In this document: positions 25,973 through 33,728 of the stretch, in pieces | Numbering within the stretch: position 1 is the first letter of the stretch | How the letters are laid out: each line of letters begins with the position of its first letter | Assembly: GCA_947631055.1 (NCBI GenBank) | Contig: CANRJZ010000004.1 | Location: 1-33,728 of the forward strand | Reading direction: 5' to 3' | From: an uncultured Clostridia bacterium | GTDB taxonomy: Bacteria; Bacillota; Clostridia; Oscillospirales; Ruminococcaceae | DNA: 33,728 nucleotides | Translations under genes and position numbers: made by a program | Notes under the pieces: generated by a model | Told to the model about the DNA's origin: nothing | Databases searched by the model: none | Seen by the model: the letters and a program-made list of their open reading frames with translations, nothing else

Positions 25973-27457
25973 ATGCTTGAAAATGCACTTTCGGACAAGG
26001 GAAAGTCAGCCGATTATAAGGGACTTACCGACGAACTTGAAAAGAGCCTTTCTGCTTTGCAGCAGAAAATAAGAGAAAAAAAGCTTCCTGTGATAATCCT
26101 TCTTGAAGGTTGGGGAGCTTCCGGAAAGGGAACTCTTATTGCCGATGTGATAAAAATGCTGGACCCCAGATTTTTTAAGGTATATTCCACAATGCCTGCT
26201 TCCGAAACGGAACGCCGCTATCCTATGATGAAAAGGTACTGGGAAAAAATACCCGAATACGGAGCTCTTTCCGTTCTGGACAGAAGCTGGTATCAGGAAC
26301 TTGCCATCGCAAAAATGGAAGAAGGCATCTCCGATGAGGAATATGCCGACAGAGTCGAGACTGTCAACACTTTTGAACGCCAGCTCACGGACGACGGATA
26401 CCTGATAATCAAATTCTTCCTGCATATATCAAGAAAAGAACAGAAAAAGCGTTTTCTCAAGCTCAAAGAGGATAACGCTACAAAATGGCGCGTTACCGAG
26501 CTGGATAAAAAACGTCATAAAAATTACGACGCCTACTATAAGCAGTTCGACGATATGCTCGAAAAAACCAATACCGCATATTGTCCTTGGAAGGTCATAG
26601 ATACTACTGACCGGCGCTTTACCCGTTTTCAGGTGTTCAATATACTCGTAAGTCAGATAACCAACGCTGTGAATACCGAGCGTACATATCCCGATGTAAC
26701 GAAAGACGATCTCAAAAAGTTCGATCTTCTTCCGCAGAAGAAGCTTTCTGACATAAAACTTGAAAATAAAACTCTCCAGCCGACCAAATACGATGACGAA
26801 CTTAAAAAAGCACGCAAGGAGCTTGCGAGACTTCACGGAAAGATATACAAGCACAAGATCCCTGTCATAATGGTTTTTGAAGGCTGGGACGCTGCCGGAA
26901 AGGGCGGCGCGATAAAGCGTATCTCATATGCTCTTGATCCGCGCGGATATGAAGCCGTTCCAGTAGCTGCGCCGGATAAAAAGGAGCTTGCTCATCATTA
27001 TTTGTGGCGGTTCTGGAACAAATTGCCCAAAACAGGACATATTACCATATTTGACCGCTCATGGTACGGCAGGGTAATGGTTGAACGGATAGAGGGATTT
27101 ACGCCGGAAGAACGGTGTAAAATGGCATACCGTGAGATAAACGAGTTTGAGGAAGAACTTGTCCGCGGCGGAGCATTGATACTTAAATTCTGGCTCCATA
27201 TCGACAAGGACGAACAGCTCAAAAGATTTAACGCCCGTGCGAACGATCCTCTGAAACAATGGAAGATAACCGATGAGGACTGGCGCAACCGCGAAAAATG
27301 GGATCAGTATGAGTCGGCGGTAAATGAAATGATCGCTAAAACTTCTACCAAGAATGCTCCGTGGAACATAATCGAAGCCAACGATAAGCTTTTTGCAAGA
27401 ATAAAGATAATGAACATTATAATAGATGTTCTTTCGGACCATATAAAAAATTCGTGA
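25973..27457 (+). CDS. Two-domain PPK2 (polyphosphate:AMP phosphotransferase-like)
   Basis: Tandem PPK2 modules: LLEGWGASGKGTLI...VLDRSWYQEL and VFEGWDAAGKGGAIKRI...IFDRSWYGRVMVERIEGF. Confidence 0.9.
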   Translation: MLENALSDKGKSADYKGLTDELEKSLSALQQKIREKKLPVIILLEGWGASGKGTLIADVIKMLDPRFFKVYSTMPASETERRYPMMKRYWEKIPEYGALSVLDRSWYQELAIAKMEEGISDEEYADRVETVNTFERQLTDDGYLIIKFFLHISRKEQKKRFLKLKEDNATKWRVTELDKKRHKNYDAYYKQFDDMLEKTNTAYCPWKVIDTTDRRFTRFQVFNILVSQITNAVNTERTYPDVTKDDLKKFDLLPQKKLSDIKLENKTLQPTKYDDELKKARKELARLHGKIYKHKIPVIMVFEGWDAAGKGGAIKRISYALDPRGYEAVPVAAPDKKELAHHYLWRFWNKLPKTGHITIFDRSWYGRVMVERIEGFTPEERCKMAYREINEFEEELVRGGALILKFWLHIDKDEQLKRFNARANDPLKQWKITDEDWRNREKWDQYESAVNEMIAKTSTKNAPWNIIEANDKLFARIKIMNIIIDVLSDHIKNS

Positions 27458-27499
27458 CGTCGGATCAGGTCCTGTATTCCGGTATATCATACGGGTGAG

Positions 27500-28174
27500 A
27501 TGATGAAGTACAATAATATAACGGAAGGGAAATTCCTGTCGCGGCCGAACAGGTTCGTGGCATATGCGGAAGTAAACGGCATACCTGAGAAGTGCCATGT
27601 TAAAAACACCGGACGATGCAGGGAACTGCTCACGGAAGGCTGTACGGTATGGCTCGAAAGATCGGACAGCCCTTCCAGAAGCACAAGGTATGATCTTGTG
27701 GCGGTCAGAAAAGGCGAAAGAATAATAAATATGGACAGTTTTGCGCCTAATCTGGCTGCCGGTGAGTTCCTGCCGGAACTTTTCCCGGAAGGAAGCATAA
27801 GACCGGAATATACTTTCGGAAATTCCCGGTTCGATTTCTTTATAAGTTCGGGAGACGAAAAAATATTGCTTGAAGTCAAGGGAGTAACTCTCGAAAAGGA
27901 CGGAATAGCAATGTTTCCGGACGCTCCGACCGAGCGCGGCATAAAGCATCTTAACGGTCTTATCCAAGCCGTTTCGGAAGGATATAAGGCATACATACTT
28001 TTTGTTATACAAATGAACGGCGTAAAATATTTCACTCCGAATTATGAGACTCATTCCCTGTTCGGGGAAACCTTGAAGAAAGCCTCTGAAAGCGGAGTGA
28101 ATATTCTTGCGTATGACTGCATAGTTGCGCCGGACAGTATGGTAATAAACGAAAAAACGGAGATAAGACTATGA
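27500..28174 (+). CDS. sfsA: SfsA family protein
   Basis: FVAYAEVNG, CHVKNTGRCRELL, YDLVAV, LLEVKGVTLEKDGIAMFPDAPTERGIKHLNGL. Confidence 0.93.
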   Translation: MMKYNNITEGKFLSRPNRFVAYAEVNGIPEKCHVKNTGRCRELLTEGCTVWLERSDSPSRSTRYDLVAVRKGERIINMDSFAPNLAAGEFLPELFPEGSIRPEYTFGNSRFDFFISSGDEKILLEVKGVTLEKDGIAMFPDAPTERGIKHLNGLIQAVSEGYKAYILFVIQMNGVKYFTPNYETHSLFGETLKKASESGVNILAYDCIVAPDSMVINEKTEIRL

Positions 28175-28341
28175 ACTGCGAAAACTGCGTGTATTATGTT
28201 TACGATGAAGAATACGGATCATATTCCTGCCTTGTCGATCTTGATGAGGACGAAATGATGAGGTTTTTAAACGGAACAAATGACAGCTGTCCGTATTTCC
28301 GCCTTGACGACGAATACGGAGTTGTACGCAAACAGATGTGA
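28171..28341 (+). CDS. Small Cys-containing protein, DUF6472-like (below the ORF-track cutoff)
   Basis: MNCENCVYYVYDEEYGSYSCLVDLDEDEMMRFLNGTNDSCPYFRLDDEYGVVRKQM; ATG overlaps the sfsA stop (ATGA). Confidence 0.8.
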   Translation: MNCENCVYYVYDEEYGSYSCLVDLDEDEMMRFLNGTNDSCPYFRLDDEYGVVRKQM

Positions 28342-28355
28342 ATTCAGTCTTGCAT

Positions 28356-29087
28356 TCAGTATTTAAGTATTCTCCTGCATATTTTATGATCGGGCATTAT
28401 GTCTGTTAAAACGGCATAAAATTCGGCGCTGTGATCCGGAACGATGAAATGGGCATACTCGTGAACGAATACATAGGCGGCGCATATGTCGGGATAAAGT
28501 GCAAGGCGGCTGTTCATAACTATCTTTCCCTCGGTATAGTGACAGCTTCCCCATCGGGAGGTCATTCTGCGGATCTTTATTTCCGCAAGGGGAACGTCGT
28601 ATCCTTTTGCGCGGAACATGAGATATGTTTTTCTGTTCATTTCCGTAAAAGTTTTTTCGATCTGTGAATAATAGAAATTTTTCAGCAGCGTTCCCGTCCG
28701 TTCTTCTTCGGAAGCGTATACGGTGATATGCTTTTCATCAGCGGAAACACTTTCGTTTTTTCTTTCGGCGTAAGCCGTTTCAAGAACGAGATCCTGTCCC
28801 CACAAACGGAGCGTGCTGCCGCTGCGGTATATCTTGCCTGCTTCGGGAAGTTCCGGTGCGGCGGAACGTGAAGCGTATCTGTCAAGATTTTTAAAAATAA
28901 AATCTCTTTTTTCCAGAATAAAATCTTCTATGAATTTTATTGAAACGCGTGAAGGCGCGCTTATGCGGACAAGACCGTCCGGTCCTATCCGCAAATTCAC
29001 ATTTTTTACTTTTTTGCGGGTAAGGATATATGAAATATTTCTTTCGCCGCAGTGTACGATCCTTACATTATTATTATTATTATTCAT
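28356..29087 (-). CDS. YgjP-like (DUF45/M48-type) metallopeptidase
   Basis: RRMTSRWGSCHYTEGKIVMNSRLALYP...VFVHEYAHFIVPDHSAEFY (HExxH). Start either 29087 (MNNNNNN) or 29099. Confidence 0.88.
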   Translation of the reverse strand: MNNNNNNVRIVHCGERNISYILTRKKVKNVNLRIGPDGLVRISAPSRVSIKFIEDFILEKRDFIFKNLDRYASRSAAPELPEAGKIYRSGSTLRLWGQDLVLETAYAERKNESVSADEKHITVYASEEERTGTLLKNFYYSQIEKTFTEMNRKTYLMFRAKGYDVPLAEIKIRRMTSRWGSCHYTEGKIVMNSRLALYPDICAAYVFVHEYAHFIVPDHSAEFYAVLTDIMPDHKICRRILKY

Positions 29088-30252
29088 TGAAAAATTCATC
29101 TGCCGTTATAACGGGATTATATCTTTTATCGAGTTTTCTGATCTCCGAATTTATTTTTTCGGTGATCTTTTTTATTTCTGACGGTGAATGAGTGCTTTTT
29201 ATTACAACATCGAATATTACGTTGATATGGTTTTCGCCGTCGGTTATGCGGAAATCATGTATATCGGCGTCCTGTTCTACGGAGCGGACGCATTGGAGAA
29301 CGGAATTTTTTATTTCGTTGACATATTCGTTATTGACCGAGACCGGATCCATATGAATGACGGTCTGTATGCCTGTGCCTGTCAGTATTTCCCGTTCCGC
29401 ATCGTCGATTATTTCGTGTATATGGATTATGTCCGAATCGTCCGGAACTTCGGCATGTACGGACGCAAAAACCCGTCCCGGTCCGTAATCATGTATCATC
29501 AGGTCGTGTATGCCGACGATCTCTTCTTTTGACATAAGGATATTTTTCAGGGAATCGGTGACTTCCTGAGAGGGCGGCTGTCCGAGAAGTATATCTATAG
29601 TCTCTTTTGCAAGATTAAGACCGCCGTACATAATATAAGCCGCAATTATTATTCCGGCAATGCCGTCTATGCTGAAAGGAAGAAATGTTCCTGCTATTGC
29701 CGAAATTATTACGGCGGAAGATGATATAACGTCGTTTATACTGTCGCGCGCTGTGGCTTTCATAACGGTAGAATTTATTTTTTTTGCTATGAAATTATAG
29801 CAGAAGAACATCCACAGCTTTACCGAAAGCGAGGCTACAAGGATAACGATCATTACAACATTAAAGTTAAGGGGTTCGGGGTGGATCATTTTATCCGCGC
29901 TGCTCCTGAGGAGTTCAAAGCCTACCAGCATTATCATAAACGACACTATCAGAGAAGATATATATTCTATTCTTCCGTGTCCGAAAGGGTGTTCCCTGTC
30001 GGGCAGGCGGGTAGACATTTTAGCGCCTATAATAGCGACAAAGCAGCTTCCCATATCGGAAAGATTGTTGAAAGCGTCCGAAGTGACCGCAATGCTGTTC
30101 ATAAGCGTTCCTATAATGAGTTTCAGCGCAAAGAGGAAAAGGTTGCAGGCTGCGCCGAGGATACCTCCCATTATGCAGTAATTGCGCCGCACTGTCTTAT
30201 CGGCAACATTATCGCTGTCCTTTATAAAGATTTTTGTCAGAGTTTTTATCAT
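29080..30252 (-). CDS. Cation diffusion facilitator family transporter
   Basis: GAACNLFLFALKLIIGTLMNSIAVTSDAFNNLSDMGSCFVAIIG, REHPFGHGRIEYISSLIVSF, C-terminal cytoplasmic domain; ATG 30252 with SD AAAGGA. Confidence 0.92.
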   Translation of the reverse strand: MIKTLTKIFIKDSDNVADKTVRRNYCIMGGILGAACNLFLFALKLIIGTLMNSIAVTSDAFNNLSDMGSCFVAIIGAKMSTRLPDREHPFGHGRIEYISSLIVSFMIMLVGFELLRSSADKMIHPEPLNFNVVMIVILVASLSVKLWMFFCYNFIAKKINSTVMKATARDSINDVISSSAVIISAIAGTFLPFSIDGIAGIIIAAYIMYGGLNLAKETIDILLGQPPSQEVTDSLKNILMSKEEIVGIHDLMIHDYGPGRVFASVHAEVPDDSDIIHIHEIIDDAEREILTGTGIQTVIHMDPVSVNNEYVNEIKNSVLQCVRSVEQDADIHDFRITDGENHINVIFDVVIKSTHSPSEIKKITEKINSEIRKLDKRYNPVITADEFFNE

Positions 30253-30391
30253 AGAATTACTGTTCCTTTCAAGAATATAATGACAATTATAGCACACTTT
30301 AAAAATAATTTCAATAGATTTACCGTAGTTTTGAGAGTCAAGAAAATTAAATGTTGGCTATTTCATAACAAAGAGTTGATTTTTAACATTT

Positions 30392-30468
30392 GCACGCATA
30401 TATCCTCTTATCAGATAGCACGGGTAATAATATTTTTTGGGACTATTTTATTATAGTGCGATAAATTG
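30392..30468. repeat. Dispersed intergenic repeat, copy D (partial/diverged)
   Basis: GCACGCATATATCCTCTTATCAGATAGCACGGGTAATAATATTTTTTGGGACTATTTTATTATAGTGCGATAAATTG, aligning with copies B and C. Confidence 0.8.
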
Positions 30469-30598
30469 AAAAATACTAAAGATCAACTTTTTTATTTTGA
30501 TATAACTTTCAATAAAAAACAAATTAATATGCAAGCAAAGCATTATAAAAATGTACTTAATATATGAAAGGTAAAATATTGAACAAGGGGGTTTATAA

Positions 30599-31147
30599 AT
30601 GGAAGATACAGATATTATGGAATTGTACTTTTCCCGTTCGGAAAATGCGATACCTGAAACCAAGATAAAATACGGGAATATGATCTCGGCGATCGCTATG
30701 CGTATCCTGAACGACCGTTCCGATGCGGAAGAATGTGAAAACGATACATATATGGGGATATGGAACGTTATCCCGCCGCAAAGGCCGTTCGATCTTAAAG
30801 CTTTTATCGCAAAGATTGCCCGCAATCTTGCCTTGAAAAAGTACCATTTTATAAACGCGGAAAAAAGAAAGCCGCAGGCGGCCGTTCCCCTTTCCGAACT
30901 GGAGGAATGTATTTCCGGAAACGACGGCAGGAATTTTTCCGACGGGGAATTGTCCGCGGCTATAAATGAGTTTCTTGGTTCGCTGAGCGAGGAAAACAGG
31001 AAAATTTTCCTGCTCAGATACTGGTATTTTCTTTCAATAAAGGAAATATGCAAAAGGCTCGGCGTAAGCAAGAGCAAGGCGGAATCCTCACTGTTCCGCA
31101 CAAGGAAAAAGCTGAAAAAGTTTCTCGCCGAAAGGGGACTTTATTAA
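30599..31147 (+). CDS. Sigma-70 family RNA polymerase sigma factor (ECF-like)
   Basis: AIAMRILNDRSDAEECENDTYMGIWNVIPP (region 2) and LSEENRKIFLLRYWYFLSIKEICKRLGVSKSKAESSLFRTRKKLKKFL (region 4). Confidence 0.9.
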   Translation: MEDTDIMELYFSRSENAIPETKIKYGNMISAIAMRILNDRSDAEECENDTYMGIWNVIPPQRPFDLKAFIAKIARNLALKKYHFINAEKRKPQAAVPLSELEECISGNDGRNFSDGELSAAINEFLGSLSEENRKIFLLRYWYFLSIKEICKRLGVSKSKAESSLFRTRKKLKKFLAERGLY

Positions 31148-32436
31148 TGAATATCAACGATATGGAAAGAATGATATCCCTTGCGGATGATAAGTATATC
31201 TCGGAGATGTTTTCGGATAACGTAAAAGTAAAAAAATCTCGTCCCGCACTGAAAATAGCGGTCTGCGCGGCAGTAACGGCAGCGGTCGTCATCGGGATCT
31301 TTGCAGCGGTAAATATCCCCAAAAGCGACAGTGTTCCGGAAATTATTTTCTGTCCGGCAATTACCGTTACCGAACAGACGGCAGCTCCTATAACGGAACA
31401 TCAGAAAAACGGGGAGAAAACGGAAAGCATTACGGAAATTTCCGAAGATCCCGACTGGCAGAAAGTGATAGAGGGTATCGAGTACACCGAAGAAGAAGCG
31501 GAGAAGTATTTCCCCAACAAAAACAAAGACGAAATTCACATATCGTTGGCGGAGGATCCTGAAAACTATAGATCGTACGATCTGCCGAATGAATATGTTA
31601 AGCAGATACTGCCGTTTTATATATCCGATCAGGAGACGGCAAGCGGATATGTTAATTTTGATCTTGAAAGCGATCTGTCCGTCGGACAATTTTCGGTCGG
31701 TGATAAAAAAAGATCTCTGAACCTTTACGTTGACAGCAGCGGCAGATGTTATAGCCATTTCCATCTTGAAAATTACATTTCTGCCGAAAGATACGGTGTA
31801 ACGGTATACGGCTTTGATTTTGCCGAAAACATAGAGGAAAATATTCCGCCTGCGCTTATAGCGTTCTGGGTATCGGACGGAGTCGGATATTCGATTTTGT
31901 TTAAGAACTACGATCCTGCCGATGCGCTGAAAGTTATGGATGCTCTTATCCTGAGCGGATCTTCCCTTGACGACGTTGACCTTGACCAAGCGGAAAGCAG
32001 CTTTGAGATCAGAAAAATATCCCTGTCTGAAGCAAATAATGTAGAATATTTTGCCGGACACGTTCCGCAGGCAGTATCAATTGCACATTACGGAACTTTG
32101 TATTTGTCAAACGACCGCATGGTAGACCTGCACAGGCAATACGACAAAGACGGCGTTCTTACGGAACAGGATATGGATCTTGTATATTTTTCCGAAAAAA
32201 ATTCACACTATCTTCGTATTTATTATGATACCGATCATTCGGGCGCGGAGGTCGATGATCATGCGGTAGTTTCGCCCGAAGATATGAGCCTTGAATTTAT
32301 TGAAGAAAATACTTTTGAAAATGTTCCGGGCATAGAAACACACGATTTTGTAATTGATTACGGCGATTTTATTATCGGCATCTACGGTGATTGTGGCAGT
32401 GAGACCCTTTGGGAGTTCCTTCAGACGATAATATAA
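31147..32436 (+). CDS. Putative anti-sigma factor: short cytoplasmic N-terminus, one TM, large extracytoplasmic domain
   Basis: ATG overlaps the sigma stop (TAATG); ALKIAVCAAVTAAVVIGIFAAV TM near residue 33-55; acidic Thr/Glu linker; long C-terminal domain. Confidence 0.7.
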   Translation: MNINDMERMISLADDKYISEMFSDNVKVKKSRPALKIAVCAAVTAAVVIGIFAAVNIPKSDSVPEIIFCPAITVTEQTAAPITEHQKNGEKTESITEISEDPDWQKVIEGIEYTEEEAEKYFPNKNKDEIHISLAEDPENYRSYDLPNEYVKQILPFYISDQETASGYVNFDLESDLSVGQFSVGDKKRSLNLYVDSSGRCYSHFHLENYISAERYGVTVYGFDFAENIEENIPPALIAFWVSDGVGYSILFKNYDPADALKVMDALILSGSSLDDVDLDQAESSFEIRKISLSEANNVEYFAGHVPQAVSIAHYGTLYLSNDRMVDLHRQYDKDGVLTEQDMDLVYFSEKNSHYLRIYYDTDHSGAEVDDHAVVSPEDMSLEFIEENTFENVPGIETHDFVIDYGDFIIGIYGDCGSETLWEFLQTII

Positions 32437-32445
32437 GAATATAAA

Positions 32446-32488
32446 TTCAGCGGCTGCCTTTTACGGACAGCCGCTGATGTTTTGTTTT
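32446..32488. terminator. Intrinsic terminator between convergent genes
   Basis: CAGCGGCTG...CAGCCGCTG followed by atgttttgtttt. Confidence 0.75.
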
Positions 32489-32506
32489 ATCATCTTTGCA
32501 AACAGC

Positions 32507-32770
32507 TTACGCCTTTGCTGCATTGAGTTTCTTTGCGAGCTGGGATTTCTTTCTTGCCGCAGCATTCTTATGGATAATATTCTTTGCGGCTGCCTGATCG
32601 ACCTTTTTCATAGCCAGTCTGATAGCTGCCTCGGAATTTTCAGCCTTTTCTGCACAGGCGGCGTCGGCTGTCTTGAGAACTGTCTTGAGGTTGGACTTTA
32701 CCATTTTGTTCTGCATAGCCTTAGCTTTTATTACCTTTACTCTTTTTTTTGCTGATTTGATGTTTGGCAT
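32507..32770 (-). CDS. rpsT: 30S ribosomal protein S20
   Basis: MPNIKSAKKRVKVIKAKAMQNKMVKSNLKT...AAAKNIIHKNAAARKKSQLAKKLN; SD AAGGAGAG. Confidence 0.95.
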   Translation of the reverse strand: MPNIKSAKKRVKVIKAKAMQNKMVKSNLKTVLKTADAACAEKAENSEAAIRLAMKKVDQAAAKNIIHKNAAARKKSQLAKKLNAAKA

Positions 32771-33134
32771 ACTTTTCTCTCCTTAATAATTTTGCTTTTT
32801 ACGGAAACACTAAAATAAAATTCGGCATTAACGACATTCAAAGCCTGACACGGACGGCTTTGCGATACCGATATCCGATAAAAATGTCATTTATACATTT
32901 TTGATACGGCAGACCAAAGACGTAATGACTCATCTTTGCCGCAGGAACTGAAATGATTTGACAGTACGGCTGCTCTAATCATCACGGCTCCATGCACAAG
33001 CCTAATAATAATATTAGCATTTTTTTGTTTTTTTTTCAATAGGCAACATCAAAAAAGACATAAAACTTTTATACTGTTTTTTAAGCATTTTACACAAAAT
33101 CAATGCCGAAAATAAACGGAAAGGAAATTCTAAT

Positions 33135-33728
33135 ATGTCCATACGCACAGATCTTGCAGTTGAAATGATAGACGAGAACGCAGCGGAACTTCCGAAAGGG
33201 ATAAAAAGAAGGCTGCGGAAAAGTTCTGCCTGCTCGATAACCGAAATAATCGTCACCGACGATGTTGCCGGAGTAAGGATAGGCAAGCCTAAAGGGCGTT
33301 ACATCACCATAGAAACGGATCGTCTGTCTGCCGCTCCGGAGGATCTCGGCGAGCAGGTCTCCAACATAGCGGACGAGATCATACGTCTTAAAGGGGAGGA
33401 ACGCCGTTCCGCACTTGTTGCAGGTCTGGGAAATTCCGACATAACCCCCGATGCTCTCGGACCTATGGTCATATCACAGATAATCGCAACGAGACATCTT
33501 CACGACGAACTTCCCGAAGGCCACGAACTGCGCCGCCTTAACAAGGTCTCGGCTATCGCTCCGGGAGTTTTAGGTCAGACGGGCATAGAAGCCGCCGAGA
33601 TCATCCGTTCCATATGCGCCGAAACGAAACCGGATATAGTCATCGCCATAGACGCCCTTGCCTGCTCGGATATTTCCCGCCTTGGCTCAACGATACAGCT
33701 CAGCGATTCCGGTATCTCTCCGGGTTCG
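33135..33728 (+). CDS. gpr: GPR germination endopeptidase (truncated by window end)
   Basis: MSIRTDLAVEMI..., VAGLGNSDITPDALGPMV, KVSAIAPGVLGQTGIEAAEIIRSI, KPDIVIAIDALA; divergent from rpsT. Confidence 0.93.
   Translation, partial: MSIRTDLAVEMIDENAAELPKGIKRRLRKSSACSITEIIVTDDVAGVRIGKPKGRYITIETDRLSAAPEDLGEQVSNIADEIIRLKGEERRSALVAGLGNSDITPDALGPMVISQIIATRHLHDELPEGHELRRLNKVSAIAPGVLGQTGIEAAEIIRSICAETKPDIVIAIDALACSDISRLGSTIQLSDSGISPGS

Noticed and set aside
27059-28054. 331-aa minus-strand ORF across the PPK2 and sfsA genes
   Set aside because: Antisense to two confident genes and spans their boundary.
31144-32061. 305-aa minus-strand ORF opposite the putative anti-sigma gene
   Set aside because: Antisense shadow; the plus-strand frame is coupled to the sigma gene and has a clear TM layout.
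1-33728. CRISPR array, rRNA, tRNA, prophage or insertion sequence
   Set aside because: No regularly spaced direct repeats, no RNA gene sequences and no transposase/phage ORFs recognised by eye.

Overview
The window looks like ordinary-to-accessory chromosome of a low/mid-GC, spore-forming Firmicute. I infer Oscillospiraceae/Ruminococcus-like from gene content; this was not tested. Every call below comes from reading the sequence and the ORF track; no database search was run. Recognisable genes include a hybrid histidine kinase, an EamA transporter, a SGNH/CE2-like esterase lipoprotein, rsmE, mscL, a DUF1624/HGSNAT-like membrane protein, rsmA/ksgA, an IreB-family gene, a PdaA-like deacetylase, a trxB-like gene plus glutaredoxin, a Tyr T-box with tyrS, rubredoxin plus a flavodiiron protein, a diguanylate cyclase/HD-GYP pair, a divergent MetRS-like protein, a two-domain PPK2, sfsA, a YgjP-like metallopeptidase, a CDF transporter, a sigma/anti-sigma pair, rpsT and gpr (cut by the window end). 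The best candidates for something under-described are: (1) an XRE regulator with a membrane-tethered ImmA/IrrE-like protease carrying a predicted extracellular Cys/His module, with a clear promoter and a candidate operator; (2) a soluble LacI-type-sensor-GGDEF protein next to a PAS-HD-GYP protein; (3) a family of palindrome-rich intergenic repeats with shuffled modules; (4) several enzymes with non-canonical motifs (rubredoxin CxC, MetRS KASSS, TrxR-like altered NADPH motif). No CRISPR array, rRNA, tRNA, prophage or transposase was recognised.
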